The translations under genes and the position numbers were made by a program. This document shows positions 52,747 through 61,051 of a stretch of DNA of 64,000 nucleotides, one piece after another. The notes below the pieces were generated by a model. The model did not search any database, was not told where the DNA came from, and was given only the letters and a program-made list of their open reading frames with translations. This stretch comes from an uncultured Holophagaceae bacterium (GTDB lineage Bacteria > Acidobacteriota > Holophagae > Holophagales > Holophagaceae), in the NCBI GenBank assembly GCA_903884655.1, contig CAISFO010000079.1, forward strand, positions 81,811 through 145,810. The letters run 5' to 3'. Within the stretch, counting starts at the first letter, position 1. Each line of letters begins with the position of its first letter.

Positions 52747-53826
52747 CTAGGCGGTGGCCCCTGACAGCCGCCACAGCTCCTGGGCGATTCGCGAGGCGGC
52801 CATGCCGTCCACCAGCGCCATGCCGTCGCGCACCTGCTCTTGTCGGTTGTCCTGGCCTTCGGGCCCCAGCCATTGGGTCAGGGCCTCCCGCACGATTCCA
52901 AGGTCGGCCTCGGGTCCCACACCCAGGTCGAAACAGCCGTTGGCGATGGCCAGATCCGACAGAATGCCATGCTGGCGCTCGTTCTGGCCCCATACGGCGG
53001 CCGGAATGCCCATGCACAGGGATTCGGCGAGGGTGACCCCGGCCGAGCACCAGATGGCGTCGAAGGCCGGAATGCGGCGGGTGAGCTCTGGAAGGCCGCG
53101 GACCACCGTGCAGCCGGGGAAAGGATCCCCCTCGATGCCGTTGGGGGCGAGCAGGGTGCAGGCGCCGCGCCAGCGGTCCTCCGCGGCGAGGTGGGCCAGG
53201 GTGTCGAAGGCTTTCTGCGCCAGGTTGGGACCGTCGCTGCCGCCGAAAGTGATCAGCAGCTTGTGGACCGCCAGGGGCTGCAGCGGCATGCGCTTGGGGC
53301 GCAGCTCCAGGGCCGTCCTGTCCACCACGATGAAGCTGGAGCCACGCAGCACACGGCAGGCGCCGGAGGTCGTTTCGAAGGGGCGGACCTTGCGTCCATT
53401 CACGACCTTCACGGGATGATCCGGCCACCGGATGCCTTCCAGGAAGGGCTGGAAGAGCAGGTCGGCGGTTTCATGCGCGTCCGTGTCGTCCTCCAGCACG
53501 GCGACTTTCAGCGGACGCATGGACTGGAGGAAGCCCGCCGTGGTGTCCCACTGGTCCACCAGCACGACCGAAGCACGGGATTTCAGGGCTTCCGGCAGCG
53601 CCTGGTGGAGATCCTCCCCGAGGTCGTGCGCCTCACAGGGCAGGGCCTGATCCAGAAAGGGATGGGTGCCGCCACCCACGCGCCGGGCCCGGGCATCGCC
53701 GGTCACGGCCAGGCAGGCCTGGCCACCGAGGGCGCGCCAGGCTTCCTGGAGGGCGAGGGCCCGGGCCACATGGCCCAGCCCAAGGCGCAGATCAGCGTGG
53801 ACGCGGAGGATCAGCAGGGGGGACAT
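52747..53826 (-). CDS. PseG-like nucleotide-sugar hydrolase/glycosyltransferase
   Basis: 359 aa. The N-terminus LLILRVHADLRLGLGHVARA matches the PseG-type start (R-D-GxGHxxR), with GLGHVARALALQEAWRALGG, a middle LLITFGGSDGPN and a C-terminal IWCSAGVTLAESLCMGIPAA. PseG removes UDP from an intermediate of pseudaminic acid synthesis, a flagellin or capsule sugar. No other pse or flagellar gene is in the window, so it may be a general GT-B hydrolase. Divergent from the next gene. Confidence 0.78.
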   Translation of the reverse strand: MSPLLILRVHADLRLGLGHVARALALQEAWRALGGQACLAVTGDARARRVGGGTHPFLDQALPCEAHDLGEDLHQALPEALKSRASVVLVDQWDTTAGFLQSMRPLKVAVLEDDTDAHETADLLFQPFLEGIRWPDHPVKVVNGRKVRPFETTSGACRVLRGSSFIVVDRTALELRPKRMPLQPLAVHKLLITFGGSDGPNLAQKAFDTLAHLAAEDRWRGACTLLAPNGIEGDPFPGCTVVRGLPELTRRIPAFDAIWCSAGVTLAESLCMGIPAAVWGQNERQHGILSDLAIANGCFDLGVGPEADLGIVREALTQWLGPEGQDNRQEQVRDGMALVDGMAASRIAQELWRLSGATA

Positions 53827-53925
53827 GATCCGGTGAGTCTACCCGTCCTGACAACGGAAGGGGAAGAGTGATCTGGCTCGCCCCTTCTCTTCATGAAATG
53901 CTGATGCGGTCCCCGGGAGAACCCC

Positions 53926-54672
53926 ATGTCTGATGTCTTCCTGACGCCCGCCCCCGGCGCCAAGGCTGCCAAGGTCTGCGGCATCCTGGCCATTGTCTTC
54001 GCGGCGACCTGCGTCGGGTTCCCCGTGGCCCTGGTGCTGGGGATCGTGGCCATCGTGCAGCACGGCAAGGCCAAGCGTCTCGCCAAGGCCCAGCCAGAGG
54101 CGTTCGCGCCGGTCCCGGCCACCGGGCTGGTGACGGGCATCATCGGCCTCGTGCTGTCGGTCCTGCTGATTCCAATGGTCGGTGTCGTCGGGGCCATCGC
54201 CATTCCCGCCTTCATCACCCAGCGCGATCGGGCCAGGTCCGCGGCGGTGCAGGCGAACCTGAAAACGGCGGTGGCGCAGGCCGAACAGACCGTCTTCGAG
54301 ATGCAAGCCAAGGCTCCGGGCCAGGTGCCCTCCCAGGAATCGGTCATCCGCGCCCTTTCCGCCGATCCCACGATCCTGTCCCTCCACAATCCCTTCTCTG
54401 GTTCGGCTCCGGCCTTCCAGCTCGGCCGGTCCGGCCCCCTGGGCACGGTCATGGTCTATGCCGACCAGGAGGAGGCGGGTGGCGTCACCACCTGGTCGGT
54501 CCAGTTCCGCGCCCAAGTGCGGCGGCTCGGGATGGAAGAGACCCTGCGGGGCGAAGTGATCACCCGCACCCAGGAGCATGTCCAGAGACATACGGAGGAT
54601 GGCTGGCAGGTAGTGCAGCCGACGGTGGAGGTCCAGCCACCGGTCGAGCCCCCGCCGGCCGCAAAGAATTGA
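53926..54672 (+). CDS. DUF4190-type membrane protein with pilin-like helix
   Basis: 248 aa. Two hydrophobic segments (VCGILAIVFAATCVGFPVAL; TGIIGLVLSVLLIPMVGVVG) fit the DUF4190 pattern. The second runs on as AIAIPAFITQRDRARSAAVQ, like the long N-terminal helix of type IV pilins and minor pseudopilins, though without a prepilin leader. The rest is a beta-rich domain with a Pro-rich end. Function unknown; a membrane-anchored helper of surface structures is possible. Confidence 0.7.
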   Translation: MSDVFLTPAPGAKAAKVCGILAIVFAATCVGFPVALVLGIVAIVQHGKAKRLAKAQPEAFAPVPATGLVTGIIGLVLSVLLIPMVGVVGAIAIPAFITQRDRARSAAVQANLKTAVAQAEQTVFEMQAKAPGQVPSQESVIRALSADPTILSLHNPFSGSAPAFQLGRSGPLGTVMVYADQEEAGGVTTWSVQFRAQVRRLGMEETLRGEVITRTQEHVQRHTEDGWQVVQPTVEVQPPVEPPPAAKN

Positions 54673-54685
54673 GGCATTGAAGCCC

Positions 54686-54713
54686 CTTCCCTGGTCCCCT
54701 GACACCAAGGGAA
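54686..54713. terminator. Convergent terminator-like hairpin
   Basis: CTTCCCTGG and CCAAGGGAAG, one base bulged, around an 11-nt loop between the convergent DUF4190 and carbonic anhydrase genes. No clear T-run; could serve both strands. Confidence 0.35.
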
Positions 54714-54717
54714 GCCC

Positions 54718-55299
54718 CTACGGGAACGGGTGCCCCTCGGCGAACCCAGGTTGTGGATCCGCGATCACGGGCGCTTCGGCCAGGGGCCAGCCATCGGCGA
54801 AGTAGGCCTCCTTGTAGCGCACGTACCGGGTCCAGACGCTGCCCACCAGCTGGCGCTGAGCTTCGCTGAGGGGACCCTTCACCGTCGCGGGCCAGCCCGC
54901 GACCAGGCTGTGGGGCGGCGCCTGGAACCCTTCCCGCACCAGGCTGCCCGCGGCCACCAGGCAGCCCTCGCCGATCTCGGCGCCATCCATGATGGTGGTG
55001 CTCATGCCGATGAGGGCGCCTCTGCGGATGATGCAGCCATGCAGCATCACATTGTGGGCGATGCTCACTTCGTCCTCGATGAGCAGCGGCCACTTCTGGT
55101 TGGTCACATGCAGGCAGCAGGCGTCCTGGATGTTGGTGCGCGCCCCGATGCGAATCCAGTTCACGTCGCCGCGGATGGCACAGTTGAACCAGATGCTGGC
55201 GTCATCGCCGACGGTGACGTCGCCCAGCACCAGGGCGCTGTCCGGCAGGAACACGCGCGAGCCGATGCGGGGGACCATGCCTTGGAAGGGGCGGATCAT
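54718..55299 (-). CDS. Gamma-class carbonic anhydrase family protein
   Basis: 193 aa left-handed beta-helix. RIGSRVFLPDSALVLGDVTV, GDDASIWFNCAIRGDVNWIR, then the zinc ligands in NIQDACCLHVT and SIAHNVMLHGCIIRRGALIG. All three His are present. Many members are active carbonic anhydrases or acyl carrier-type (hexapeptide) relatives. Start ATG 55299. Divergent from the aminotransferase. Confidence 0.9.
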   Translation of the reverse strand: MIRPFQGMVPRIGSRVFLPDSALVLGDVTVGDDASIWFNCAIRGDVNWIRIGARTNIQDACCLHVTNQKWPLLIEDEVSIAHNVMLHGCIIRRGALIGMSTTIMDGAEIGEGCLVAAGSLVREGFQAPPHSLVAGWPATVKGPLSEAQRQLVGSVWTRYVRYKEAYFADGWPLAEAPVIADPQPGFAEGHPFP

Positions 55300-55424
55300 G
55301 GGCGTTCTCCAAAGTGGAAGTCTATCCGAGCCTCCTTTCGCCCCCCTGAACCTCCCCGGGCGATGGATGTGATGAAAGGCATTCACGGGAAGGCTCTGGA
55401 GCCCGCTTCAGTTCGGTACTCTGG

Positions 55425-56648
55425 ATGGCTATGTCTGATGAGCTCATCCCCACCCGTCGGTCCTTTCCGGCCGACGATCCGATCTTCGCCCTCAATTCCG
55501 AAGCCCAGGCCCGGAAAGCGGCGGGGGAGTCCATCCTCAACGCCACCGTGGGCGCCCTGCTGGATGAGGCCGGACAGCTGGTGGTGCTGGATCCCGTCAT
55601 GGACCTCTGGCGCGACCTGACGGCCCTGGAGGTGGCACCCTACGCGCCCATCGCCGGAGATCCCGCCTTCCTCCTGGCCCTGGTCCGGCGACACTGGCCC
55701 CTGCTTGATTCGGCTGGCGCCGCCTGTGCCACACCCGGGGGCAGCGGGGCCCTGGCGATCTCGCTCCGGAACTTCCTGGAACCAGGACAGGCCGTACTCA
55801 CCACCGCACCTTATTGGGGGCCCTATGCCACCCTGGCGGCTGAGAGCGGCATGGCGCTGGTGACCGCGCCCTGGCCCGACCAGGGCTCGGCGCTGGATGT
55901 TGAGGCCTGGGAGGACGCACTGCGCGCCCTGATGAAGACCCAGGGCCGGGTGCTGCTCTGGTTGAACGACCCCTGCCACAACCCCACGGGGCGGAGCCTC
56001 TCCGAGGCCGATCGTGCCGCGCTGGCGGAGCTCCTCCGGGCCGTGTCCCACCTGGGGCCGGTCACCCTCCTTCTGGACTTCGCCTACCTGGACTACACGC
56101 GGGAGCCCGAGAGCGTGACCGCGGCTTTGACCGACTACGCCGCCCTGGGGGCCGAAGGCCGGGTGCTGGTGGGCGCCTCCCTCTCGGTCTCGAAATCCCT
56201 GACCCTGTATGGAGGCCGCTGCGGAGCCCTGGCCTTCCCCTGGTGTGCCGATCCGGCCCTCCAGGCGGCGCTGACCCAATCCTGCCGGGGCACCTGGTCC
56301 AATTGCGCCAAGGCACCGCAGGCCCTGCTGCTGAGGCTGACCAGGGATGGCCAGGCCCAGGAGCGCCTGGCCGCTGAACATCGCCACTGGTCCGGGGTGC
56401 TGGCGGCCCGGGCCGCCTCGCTCGACGAGGGCCTGGTCGGGGTTGGCCTGGGGGCCCTCCACTGGATGGGCGGGTTCTTCGTGTGCGTGCCGGTGCCCGA
56501 CCCCGATGCGGTGTGCGCCTGGATGCGGGCCGAAGGCGTCTTCACCGTGCCTCTGCCGGCTGGCCTGCGGGTGGGGCTCTGCGGGATGCGGGCCGCCGAG
56601 GCCCCCCGGCTCGCCCAGACGCTGCGCCAAGTTCTGGATCACCGCTGA
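55425..56648 (+). CDS. Class I/II PLP-dependent aminotransferase
   Basis: 407 aa. Fold-type I features: ATPGGSGALAISLRNFLEPG, NDPCHNPTGRSLSEADRAA, LDFAYLDYTREPE and the PLP Lys in SLSVSKSLTLYGGRCGAL. It resembles aromatic or aspartate aminotransferases, but the substrate cannot be assigned. Two ATGs (55425 and 55431) are possible with no clear ribosome site. Next gene is a tRNA. Confidence 0.88.
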   Translation: MAMSDELIPTRRSFPADDPIFALNSEAQARKAAGESILNATVGALLDEAGQLVVLDPVMDLWRDLTALEVAPYAPIAGDPAFLLALVRRHWPLLDSAGAACATPGGSGALAISLRNFLEPGQAVLTTAPYWGPYATLAAESGMALVTAPWPDQGSALDVEAWEDALRALMKTQGRVLLWLNDPCHNPTGRSLSEADRAALAELLRAVSHLGPVTLLLDFAYLDYTREPESVTAALTDYAALGAEGRVLVGASLSVSKSLTLYGGRCGALAFPWCADPALQAALTQSCRGTWSNCAKAPQALLLRLTRDGQAQERLAAEHRHWSGVLAARAASLDEGLVGVGLGALHWMGGFFVCVPVPDPDAVCAWMRAEGVFTVPLPAGLRVGLCGMRAAEAPRLAQTLRQVLDHR

Positions 56649-56694
56649 TTCAGGCTTGGATTGGCCTCAATCCTGGGGTATTCTGATCGGCCGT

Positions 56695-56769
56695 GGGCGT
56701 ATAACTCAGCGGTAGAGTGCTACCTTCACACGGTAGAAGTCCCAGGTTCGAATCCTGGTACGCCCACCA
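56695..56769 (+). tRNA. tRNA-Val (anticodon CAC), CCA encoded
   Basis: 75 nt. Acceptor arm GGGCGTA/TACGCCC, D arm ACTC-AGCGGTA-GAGT, anticodon stem CTACC/GGTAG with loop TTCACAC (anticodon CAC, reads GUG), T arm CCAGG-TTCGAAT-CCTGG, discriminator A and an encoded CCA. Followed directly by a terminator. Confidence 0.97.
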
Positions 56770-56777
56770 CTCGAAAC

Positions 56778-56806
56778 AAAGGCCCTGATCGTGATCGGGG
56801 CCTTTT
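56778..56806 (+). terminator. Terminator after tRNA-Val
   Basis: AAAGGCCC, an 11-nt GATC-rich loop, GGGGCCTTTT. The 8-bp stem ends in a T-run 9 bp after the tRNA. Confidence 0.8.
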
Positions 56807-56848
56807 CTGCTCAGCAGTGTCTGTCCTCAATGCCTTCGGGAGCTTCCC

Positions 56849-57415
56849 ATGCCACTGATCCTCGCCACCCAGGTTCGCGCCGGAATGATCGTGAATTTCG
56901 AGAACGAGCTCTGCCGCGTCATCAGCACCGAGCACCAGACCCCCGGCAACCTGCCCGCCCGGGTCCAGGTGAAGATGAAGCGCCTCAAGGATGGCATCAA
57001 CCGGGAGAACCGCTTCGGCAGCTCCGACAAAGTGGACAAGGCCAGCCTCGAGCAGCACGTGCTGGAATTCCTCTACGAGGACGGCAACAGCCTGGTCTTC
57101 ATGAACAACGAGACCTACGAGCAGATCGAAGTCAGCAAGGAAATCCTCGGCGACGACATGGTCTTCCTCGAGCCCAACATGCAGGTGGAGATCGAGTTCT
57201 ACGAGGGCCAGCCCATGGGCGCCACCCTGCCTCCCAGTGTGGTGCTGGAGATCCTGGAGACGGATCCCGTCATGAAGAACGCCAACGCCACTGGCTCCTA
57301 CAAGCCCGCCAAGCTAGACAACGGCATCACCGTGGGCGTGCCGCCCTACATGGAAGCGGGGCAGAAGATTCGCGTGAACACGGTGGACCGGACGTTCATG
57401 GAGCGAGTGAAGTAG
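56849..57415 (+). CDS. efp: Translation elongation factor P
   Basis: 188 aa, three beta-barrel domains: VRAGMIVNFENELCRVISTE, then VQVKMKRLKDGINRENRFGS and the end VGVPPYMEAGQKIRVNTVDR. EF-P rescues ribosomes stalled at polyproline. The domain I tip reads HQTPGNLPARV: Asn34 lies where E. coli has the modified Lys34, and no epmA, epmB or earP is in view. The last 16 codons are part of a 104-bp unit repeated twice more after the stop. Confidence 0.95.
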   Translation: MPLILATQVRAGMIVNFENELCRVISTEHQTPGNLPARVQVKMKRLKDGINRENRFGSSDKVDKASLEQHVLEFLYEDGNSLVFMNNETYEQIEVSKEILGDDMVFLEPNMQVEIEFYEGQPMGATLPPSVVLEILETDPVMKNANATGSYKPAKLDNGITVGVPPYMEAGQKIRVNTVDRTFMERVK

Positions 57416-57623
57416 CCACCAGCACCATCGGCAGAGAGGTCTTGCGTATCGCCGGAGGCGATACCAAGAGGATTCGCGTGAACACGGTGGACCGGACGTT
57501 CATGGAACGGGTGAAGTAGCCACCAGCACCATCGGCAGAGAGGTCTTGCGTATCGCCGGAGGCCATACCAAAAGGATTCGCGTGAACACGGTGGACCGGA
57601 CGTTCATGGAACGGGTGAAGTAG
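57367..57623 (+). repeat. 104-bp tandem repeat of the efp 3' end (about 2.5 copies)
   Basis: Copies begin at 57367, 57471 and 57575 (the third is partial, ending near 57623). Each starts with the last 16 codons and stop of efp, followed by a 55-bp spacer that includes the hairpin GTATCGCC-GGA-GGCGATAC (57446-57464; second copy with one change). Because 104 is not a multiple of 3, the extra copies are not readable with efp. Copies 2 and 3 share base changes absent from copy 1. Confidence 0.95.
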
Positions 57624-57921
57624 CTACCGCACGTCCTCAATAAATTCTGGACCACTGCTAATGGAATGGTCCCGTGGTTCCGAGTAGACAAGGGATAGAT
57701 CACCTCGTTGGGTGTTGAGTCAGATCATAATTGTGGTGGTTTGATTCTTTTGAATTCACGTAGCTAGGCAGAAGCGGCCTGGGCTTTGTCCCGGATGAAT
57801 TTTCCAGGACTAAATTCCCACCTCGCGGTAAAGTACTGGTCGCCCGGTCCCCGGGAGCGTGACCTTGGTCACAATCGATGGGGAATGTGCGATAACTGTC
57901 TGGTTGATCCGGTGGAGTCCC
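57624..57921. other. Gene-free, lower-GC region upstream of the Crp/Fnr gene
   Basis: About 300 bp, noticeably AT-richer than the neighbourhood, with no ORF of note. It carries the candidate Crp site and promoter of the regulator gene. The remainder shows nothing recognisable. Confidence 0.6.
57858..57873. promoter_or_regulatory. Candidate Crp/Fnr-family binding site
   Basis: CGTGA-CCTTGG-TCACA agrees with the TGTGA-N6-TCACA Crp consensus at nine of ten arm bases. It lies about 50 bp before the Crp/Fnr-like gene and close to a GATAAC that could be a -10 (57891-57896). Autoregulation is likely. Confidence 0.55.
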
Positions 57922-58596
57922 ATGCCTCAAGCAGTCGTCAATCTCAGACGGATCGAGTTTCTGGCGGGCCTGCCGATGAACGCGGCCGAAGAGATGGCCA
58001 GCATCGCGGAAATGCGCCGGTACGTGGATGGCGCCCGCGTCTACACCCAGGGGGACCAGATCCCGGGCGTGTACGTGGTGGTGAAGGGCGGGCTGAAGGT
58101 CTTCCGCACGGATGGTCGGGGACGGGTCCAGGTGCTTCAGTTCCTGAAGGTGGGGGACTGCGTGGGGGAAGTGCCGGTCTTTGATGGCGCACCCACCCCC
58201 TCAAGTGCCGAGGCACACGGTGAGACCGAATGCTGGCTCATTCCTCCTGCCCCTCTCCGCCAGATCGTGCACCGCCATCCGGAAGTGGCCGAGATGATCA
58301 TCCACCACTTCACCGCCAAGGTGCGCCATCTGGTGACCCTGGTGGAAACCCTCAGCCTCCACAGTGTCCCCGAGCGCGTCGCCCAGTTGCTGCTCGAGGC
58401 CCACGATTCCAATCCGGTGCGGTCCCTGGTGGAATTCCAGGAGACCCAGGAGGACCTGGCCCAGTGCATCGGCGCCAGCCGCGAGGCCTTCAGCCGAGCC
58501 CTGCGCCTGCTGACCGATCTTGGCCTCATCCAGAGCACCTTCCCTGTGGTGCGCATCCTGGACCTGGGGAAGTTGCAGCGGTACGCCAAGGGCTGA
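57922..58596 (+). CDS. Crp/Fnr family transcriptional regulator
   Basis: 224 aa. N-terminal cyclic-nucleotide-like domain (RVYTQGDQIPGVYVVVKGGL; FLKVGDCVGEVPVFDGAPTP), C-terminal Crp-type helix-turn-helix (TQEDLAQCIGASREAFSRAL). The few Cys residues do not form the N-terminal Fe-S pattern of FNR, so it is more like Dnr or Crp-type proteins sensing heme-NO, cAMP or another small signal. Start ATG 57922 after GGTGGAG. Near ywiC, rrf2 and moeA, which suggests a role in anaerobic or nitrosative response. Confidence 0.92.
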   Translation: MPQAVVNLRRIEFLAGLPMNAAEEMASIAEMRRYVDGARVYTQGDQIPGVYVVVKGGLKVFRTDGRGRVQVLQFLKVGDCVGEVPVFDGAPTPSSAEAHGETECWLIPPAPLRQIVHRHPEVAEMIIHHFTAKVRHLVTLVETLSLHSVPERVAQLLLEAHDSNPVRSLVEFQETQEDLAQCIGASREAFSRALRLLTDLGLIQSTFPVVRILDLGKLQRYAKG

Positions 58597-58639
58597 GCCT
58601 GGTTGGCACCCGCATCGAATGGCGATTTCGGAGCTGTGG

Positions 58640-59779
58640 CTACAGGACTGACAGGTACCGGACCTGGGCCCCGGCCGCCGTGCCGCCGGGTTCGACCCAG
58701 GCGAAGACATCGGCTTTGGCCAAGGTGACGAGGTCGGCCGGACCCCCACCGGGCAGTGGTTCGAGAACGCCCTCCACCAGTCGGCAGGGATGCATCAGGG
58801 GGCGGTCACCCTTGTGCTTCACGGCGACCCTCAGCGGGGCGTGGCGCCAGGGATCGGGCCGAGTGCGGCCTTCGAGCCTGGCCAACGCCAGCGGCAGGAA
58901 GAGCAGGGCGTTCAGGTAGGCAGAGACCGGATTTCCCGGCAGTCCCAGAACCAGCAGATCGCCCAGCAGGGCCGCCAGCATGGGCTTGCCGGGCTTGAGC
59001 CGGATCTTGTGGAAGAGGATGGTGGCGCCGAGCTCCTTCAACACCGAGGGCAGGTGATCGTGCTCGCCCATGCTGACCCCACCTGAGGTGATCAGGATGC
59101 GGATGTCCCCGGCATGGACCAGGGCCGCAGCCAAGGTGGCAGGATCGTCCGGCAGCGCGGGGCGGAGCTCCACTTCGGCCCCCAGGGTGTGCGCCAGGGC
59201 CGACAGCATGGGGCCGTTGGAATCACGGATCTGGTGAGGTGCGGGCACCGCGACGAGCTCGTTGCCTGTGGACGCCACGGCCACCCGGATGCGCCTGGCT
59301 GCGGGCTGGAATAGGCCCTCCATGGCCAGAAGGGCCACCCGGGCAGCGTTGAGGGGGGCTCCGGCGGCCAGCAGCAGGTCACCGGCCTTCGCATGCTCAC
59401 CCCTGGGCCGCACATGGTCGCCGGGCGAGGGATCGATCCGGGGGCGGACATGATCCCCCAGCGCCTCGATCGCTTCCACGGGCACGATGGCATCGGCGCC
59501 GGCGGGCAGCGCCGCGCCGGTCATGATCCGGACCGCGGTGCCAGGGACCACCTCGAAGAGCGAGGGATCATCGCCCGCGAAGAGGGTGCCGAGGTTCCGG
59601 CGTGGCGACCGGCCTTCCGAAGCCCGGAGGGCCACGCCATCCATGGTCGCGAGAGCCATGGCGGGATCATCCCGCCCGGCGCGCACGGAGGGCAGCGAGG
59701 GTGCGGGCAGCGCCTCCCATAGTCGCGTCAGGGCCTCATCCAGGGGCAGCAAGTCCGGTTGATCGCAGCTCATGCTCAT
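58640..59779 (-). CDS. moeA: Molybdopterin molybdotransferase
   Basis: 379 aa. Hallmarks: ATMDGVALRA, GTAVRIMTGAALPAGADAIV, VASTGNELV, DSNGPMLSAL, LITSGGVSMGEHDHL and LVLGLPGNPVSAYLNALLFL. It inserts molybdate into molybdopterin, needed by nitrate reductases, formate dehydrogenases and others. Its ATG overlaps the rrf2 stop, so it is transcribed with rrf2. No molybdoenzyme gene is in the window. Confidence 0.94.
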   Translation of the reverse strand: MSMSCDQPDLLPLDEALTRLWEALPAPSLPSVRAGRDDPAMALATMDGVALRASEGRSPRRNLGTLFAGDDPSLFEVVPGTAVRIMTGAALPAGADAIVPVEAIEALGDHVRPRIDPSPGDHVRPRGEHAKAGDLLLAAGAPLNAARVALLAMEGLFQPAARRIRVAVASTGNELVAVPAPHQIRDSNGPMLSALAHTLGAEVELRPALPDDPATLAAALVHAGDIRILITSGGVSMGEHDHLPSVLKELGATILFHKIRLKPGKPMLAALLGDLLVLGLPGNPVSAYLNALLFLPLALARLEGRTRPDPWRHAPLRVAVKHKGDRPLMHPCRLVEGVLEPLPGGGPADLVTLAKADVFAWVEPGGTAAGAQVRYLSVL

Positions 59780-60213
59780 TTGGCGCCGCGCAGCTCCGCT
59801 TCCTTCAGGTGCCGGATGTCCATGAGCTGGAGGTCCCGGATGGTGGCTTCCGTCATGGAGGTGGTCACCTGGGTCTTCACGGCGCCCCAGGCGTCGTGCA
59901 GCGGGCAGGGATGGTCCCCGCCACAGTTGGGAAAGCCCATGACGCAGCCCTCCATGGCGTCGGCGCCTTCCAGGGCGGTCACCACCTCCCCGACGGTGAT
60001 GCGATGGGAGGGGCGGGTCAGACGGAAGCCGCCCTTGGGGCCGCGCACGGATTCCAGGATGTCCGCCTGCACCAGGCCCTGGAGGATCTTGGCGAGGTAG
60101 GGGCCCGGGAGCCCCAGCTTCGACGAGAGATCCTTCGCCAGACTGTAGGTGCCATCTTCAGGGAGAGCCGCCAGGGCCCTCAGTGCGTAACCAGTGGCAG
60201 TGGAAAAGAGCAT
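59776..60213 (-). CDS. Rrf2 family regulator (Fe-S type, NsrR/IscR-like)
   Basis: 145 aa winged helix. LFSTATGYALRALAALPEDG, the recognition part LSSKLGLPGPYLAKILQGLV and ESVRGPKGGFRLTRPSHRIT lead to the cluster motif MEGCVMGFPNCGGDHPCPLH (three Cys). These Cys ligate a 2Fe-2S or 4Fe-4S cluster in NsrR and IscR. Neighbours ywiC and moeA favour a nitric-oxide or oxygen sensor. Dyads in front of its gene and of ywiC are candidate operators. Confidence 0.92.
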   Translation of the reverse strand: MLFSTATGYALRALAALPEDGTYSLAKDLSSKLGLPGPYLAKILQGLVQADILESVRGPKGGFRLTRPSHRITVGEVVTALEGADAMEGCVMGFPNCGGDHPCPLHDAWGAVKTQVTTSMTEATIRDLQLMDIRHLKEAELRGAK

Positions 60214-60263
60214 TCCGGAATCCTTTTTCTGATTTGAGCATCAGCCTTGGGGATTCCGGAGTC
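60212..60263. promoter_or_regulatory. Paired palindromes at the rrf2 start
   Basis: ATTCCGGAAT (60212-60221) is a perfect palindrome, and GATTCCGGAGTC (60252-60263) is a near copy about 41 bp away; CCGGAATCC and GGATTCCGG also form a 9-bp inverted repeat. The first lies over the rrf2 start codon region. Likely autoregulatory sites, inferred by position. Confidence 0.5.
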
Positions 60264-60280
60264 CAGCCCCATTGTGACCT

Positions 60281-61051
60281 TCATCCGCGCAGCGCCCACC
60301 ACAGCAGGAGCACCCCGGCCACGCTCAGGCCCCCCTCCCGCCAGCCCAGCACCCGGGCCGGGATGGGCCGGTAGGGGACCAGGGCGCGGCCGTACAGCAG
60401 CAGGACCCAGCTGGTCCACAGGATCCCCGCGAGCCCTCGCGGGGCCAGCAGCAGCGCGGAGCACCCCAGCAGCAGCAGGTGGAGGACATGGACCGGGATC
60501 CGCCGCCGCCGCAGCTCCGTGGCCTCGACCTGGTGGGCCTGTCCCAGGATCCGGCGCACATGGGCCAGGTTGGCGGCCCCGACCAGGGTGACGAACAGCC
60601 AGGCCCGACCCGCTTCGGCGGAACCTCCACCACCCGCCAGCACGAGTCCCGCCGCGAGGCCCGCGAACGCGCCCTGGGCGGCCATCTCCACCGGCAGGGA
60701 CCGCACGGCCCGGCCCAGATCCGCTCGCAGGGCGAAGACCACCAGCGGGGACACCAGCGCCAAGGGGATCAGGAACCGGTGATCTGAAAGGAGCAGGGCG
60801 GCCAAGCCGAAGCCGCCGGCGCTGGCGCCAAGCAGGACCAGCGCCCGGAGCTGGACCGGGTCCCGCTGGCCGTTCAGCACCCGGCGGAGGGGCGGCCGGC
60901 AGAGGAAGCAGGCCAGCGCGGCCAGCGCCAGGCACAGCCCGGCGCGGCTGGGCCGGAGCAGCAGGCCCAGCACCATGGGGAAGCCCAGCATGAACCAGCT
61001 GCCGTGTTCGGCCGGGAGGAGGGTGCGCAGGGGCGGGAGGAAGCGGGTCAT
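60281..61051 (-). CDS. YwiC-like membrane protein
   Basis: 256 aa with about eight membrane helices. The N-terminal LLPAEHGSWFMLGFPMVLGL motif (EHGSW) is the mark of the YwiC-like family. In Bacillus ywiC neighbours fnr and narK, genes of nitrate respiration; its biochemical role is unknown. First gene in the ywiC, rrf2, moeA series. A dyad overlaps its ribosome site. Confidence 0.88.
   Translation of the reverse strand: MTRFLPPLRTLLPAEHGSWFMLGFPMVLGLLLRPSRAGLCLALAALACFLCRPPLRRVLNGQRDPVQLRALVLLGASAGGFGLAALLLSDHRFLIPLALVSPLVVFALRADLGRAVRSLPVEMAAQGAFAGLAAGLVLAGGGGSAEAGRAWLFVTLVGAANLAHVRRILGQAHQVEATELRRRRIPVHVLHLLLLGCSALLLAPRGLAGILWTSWVLLLYGRALVPYRPIPARVLGWREGGLSVAGVLLLWWALRG

Noticed and set aside
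57367..57623. Possible CRISPR array
   Set aside because: Only about 2.5 units of 104 bp, and unit and spacer are both repeated, so there are no unique spacers.
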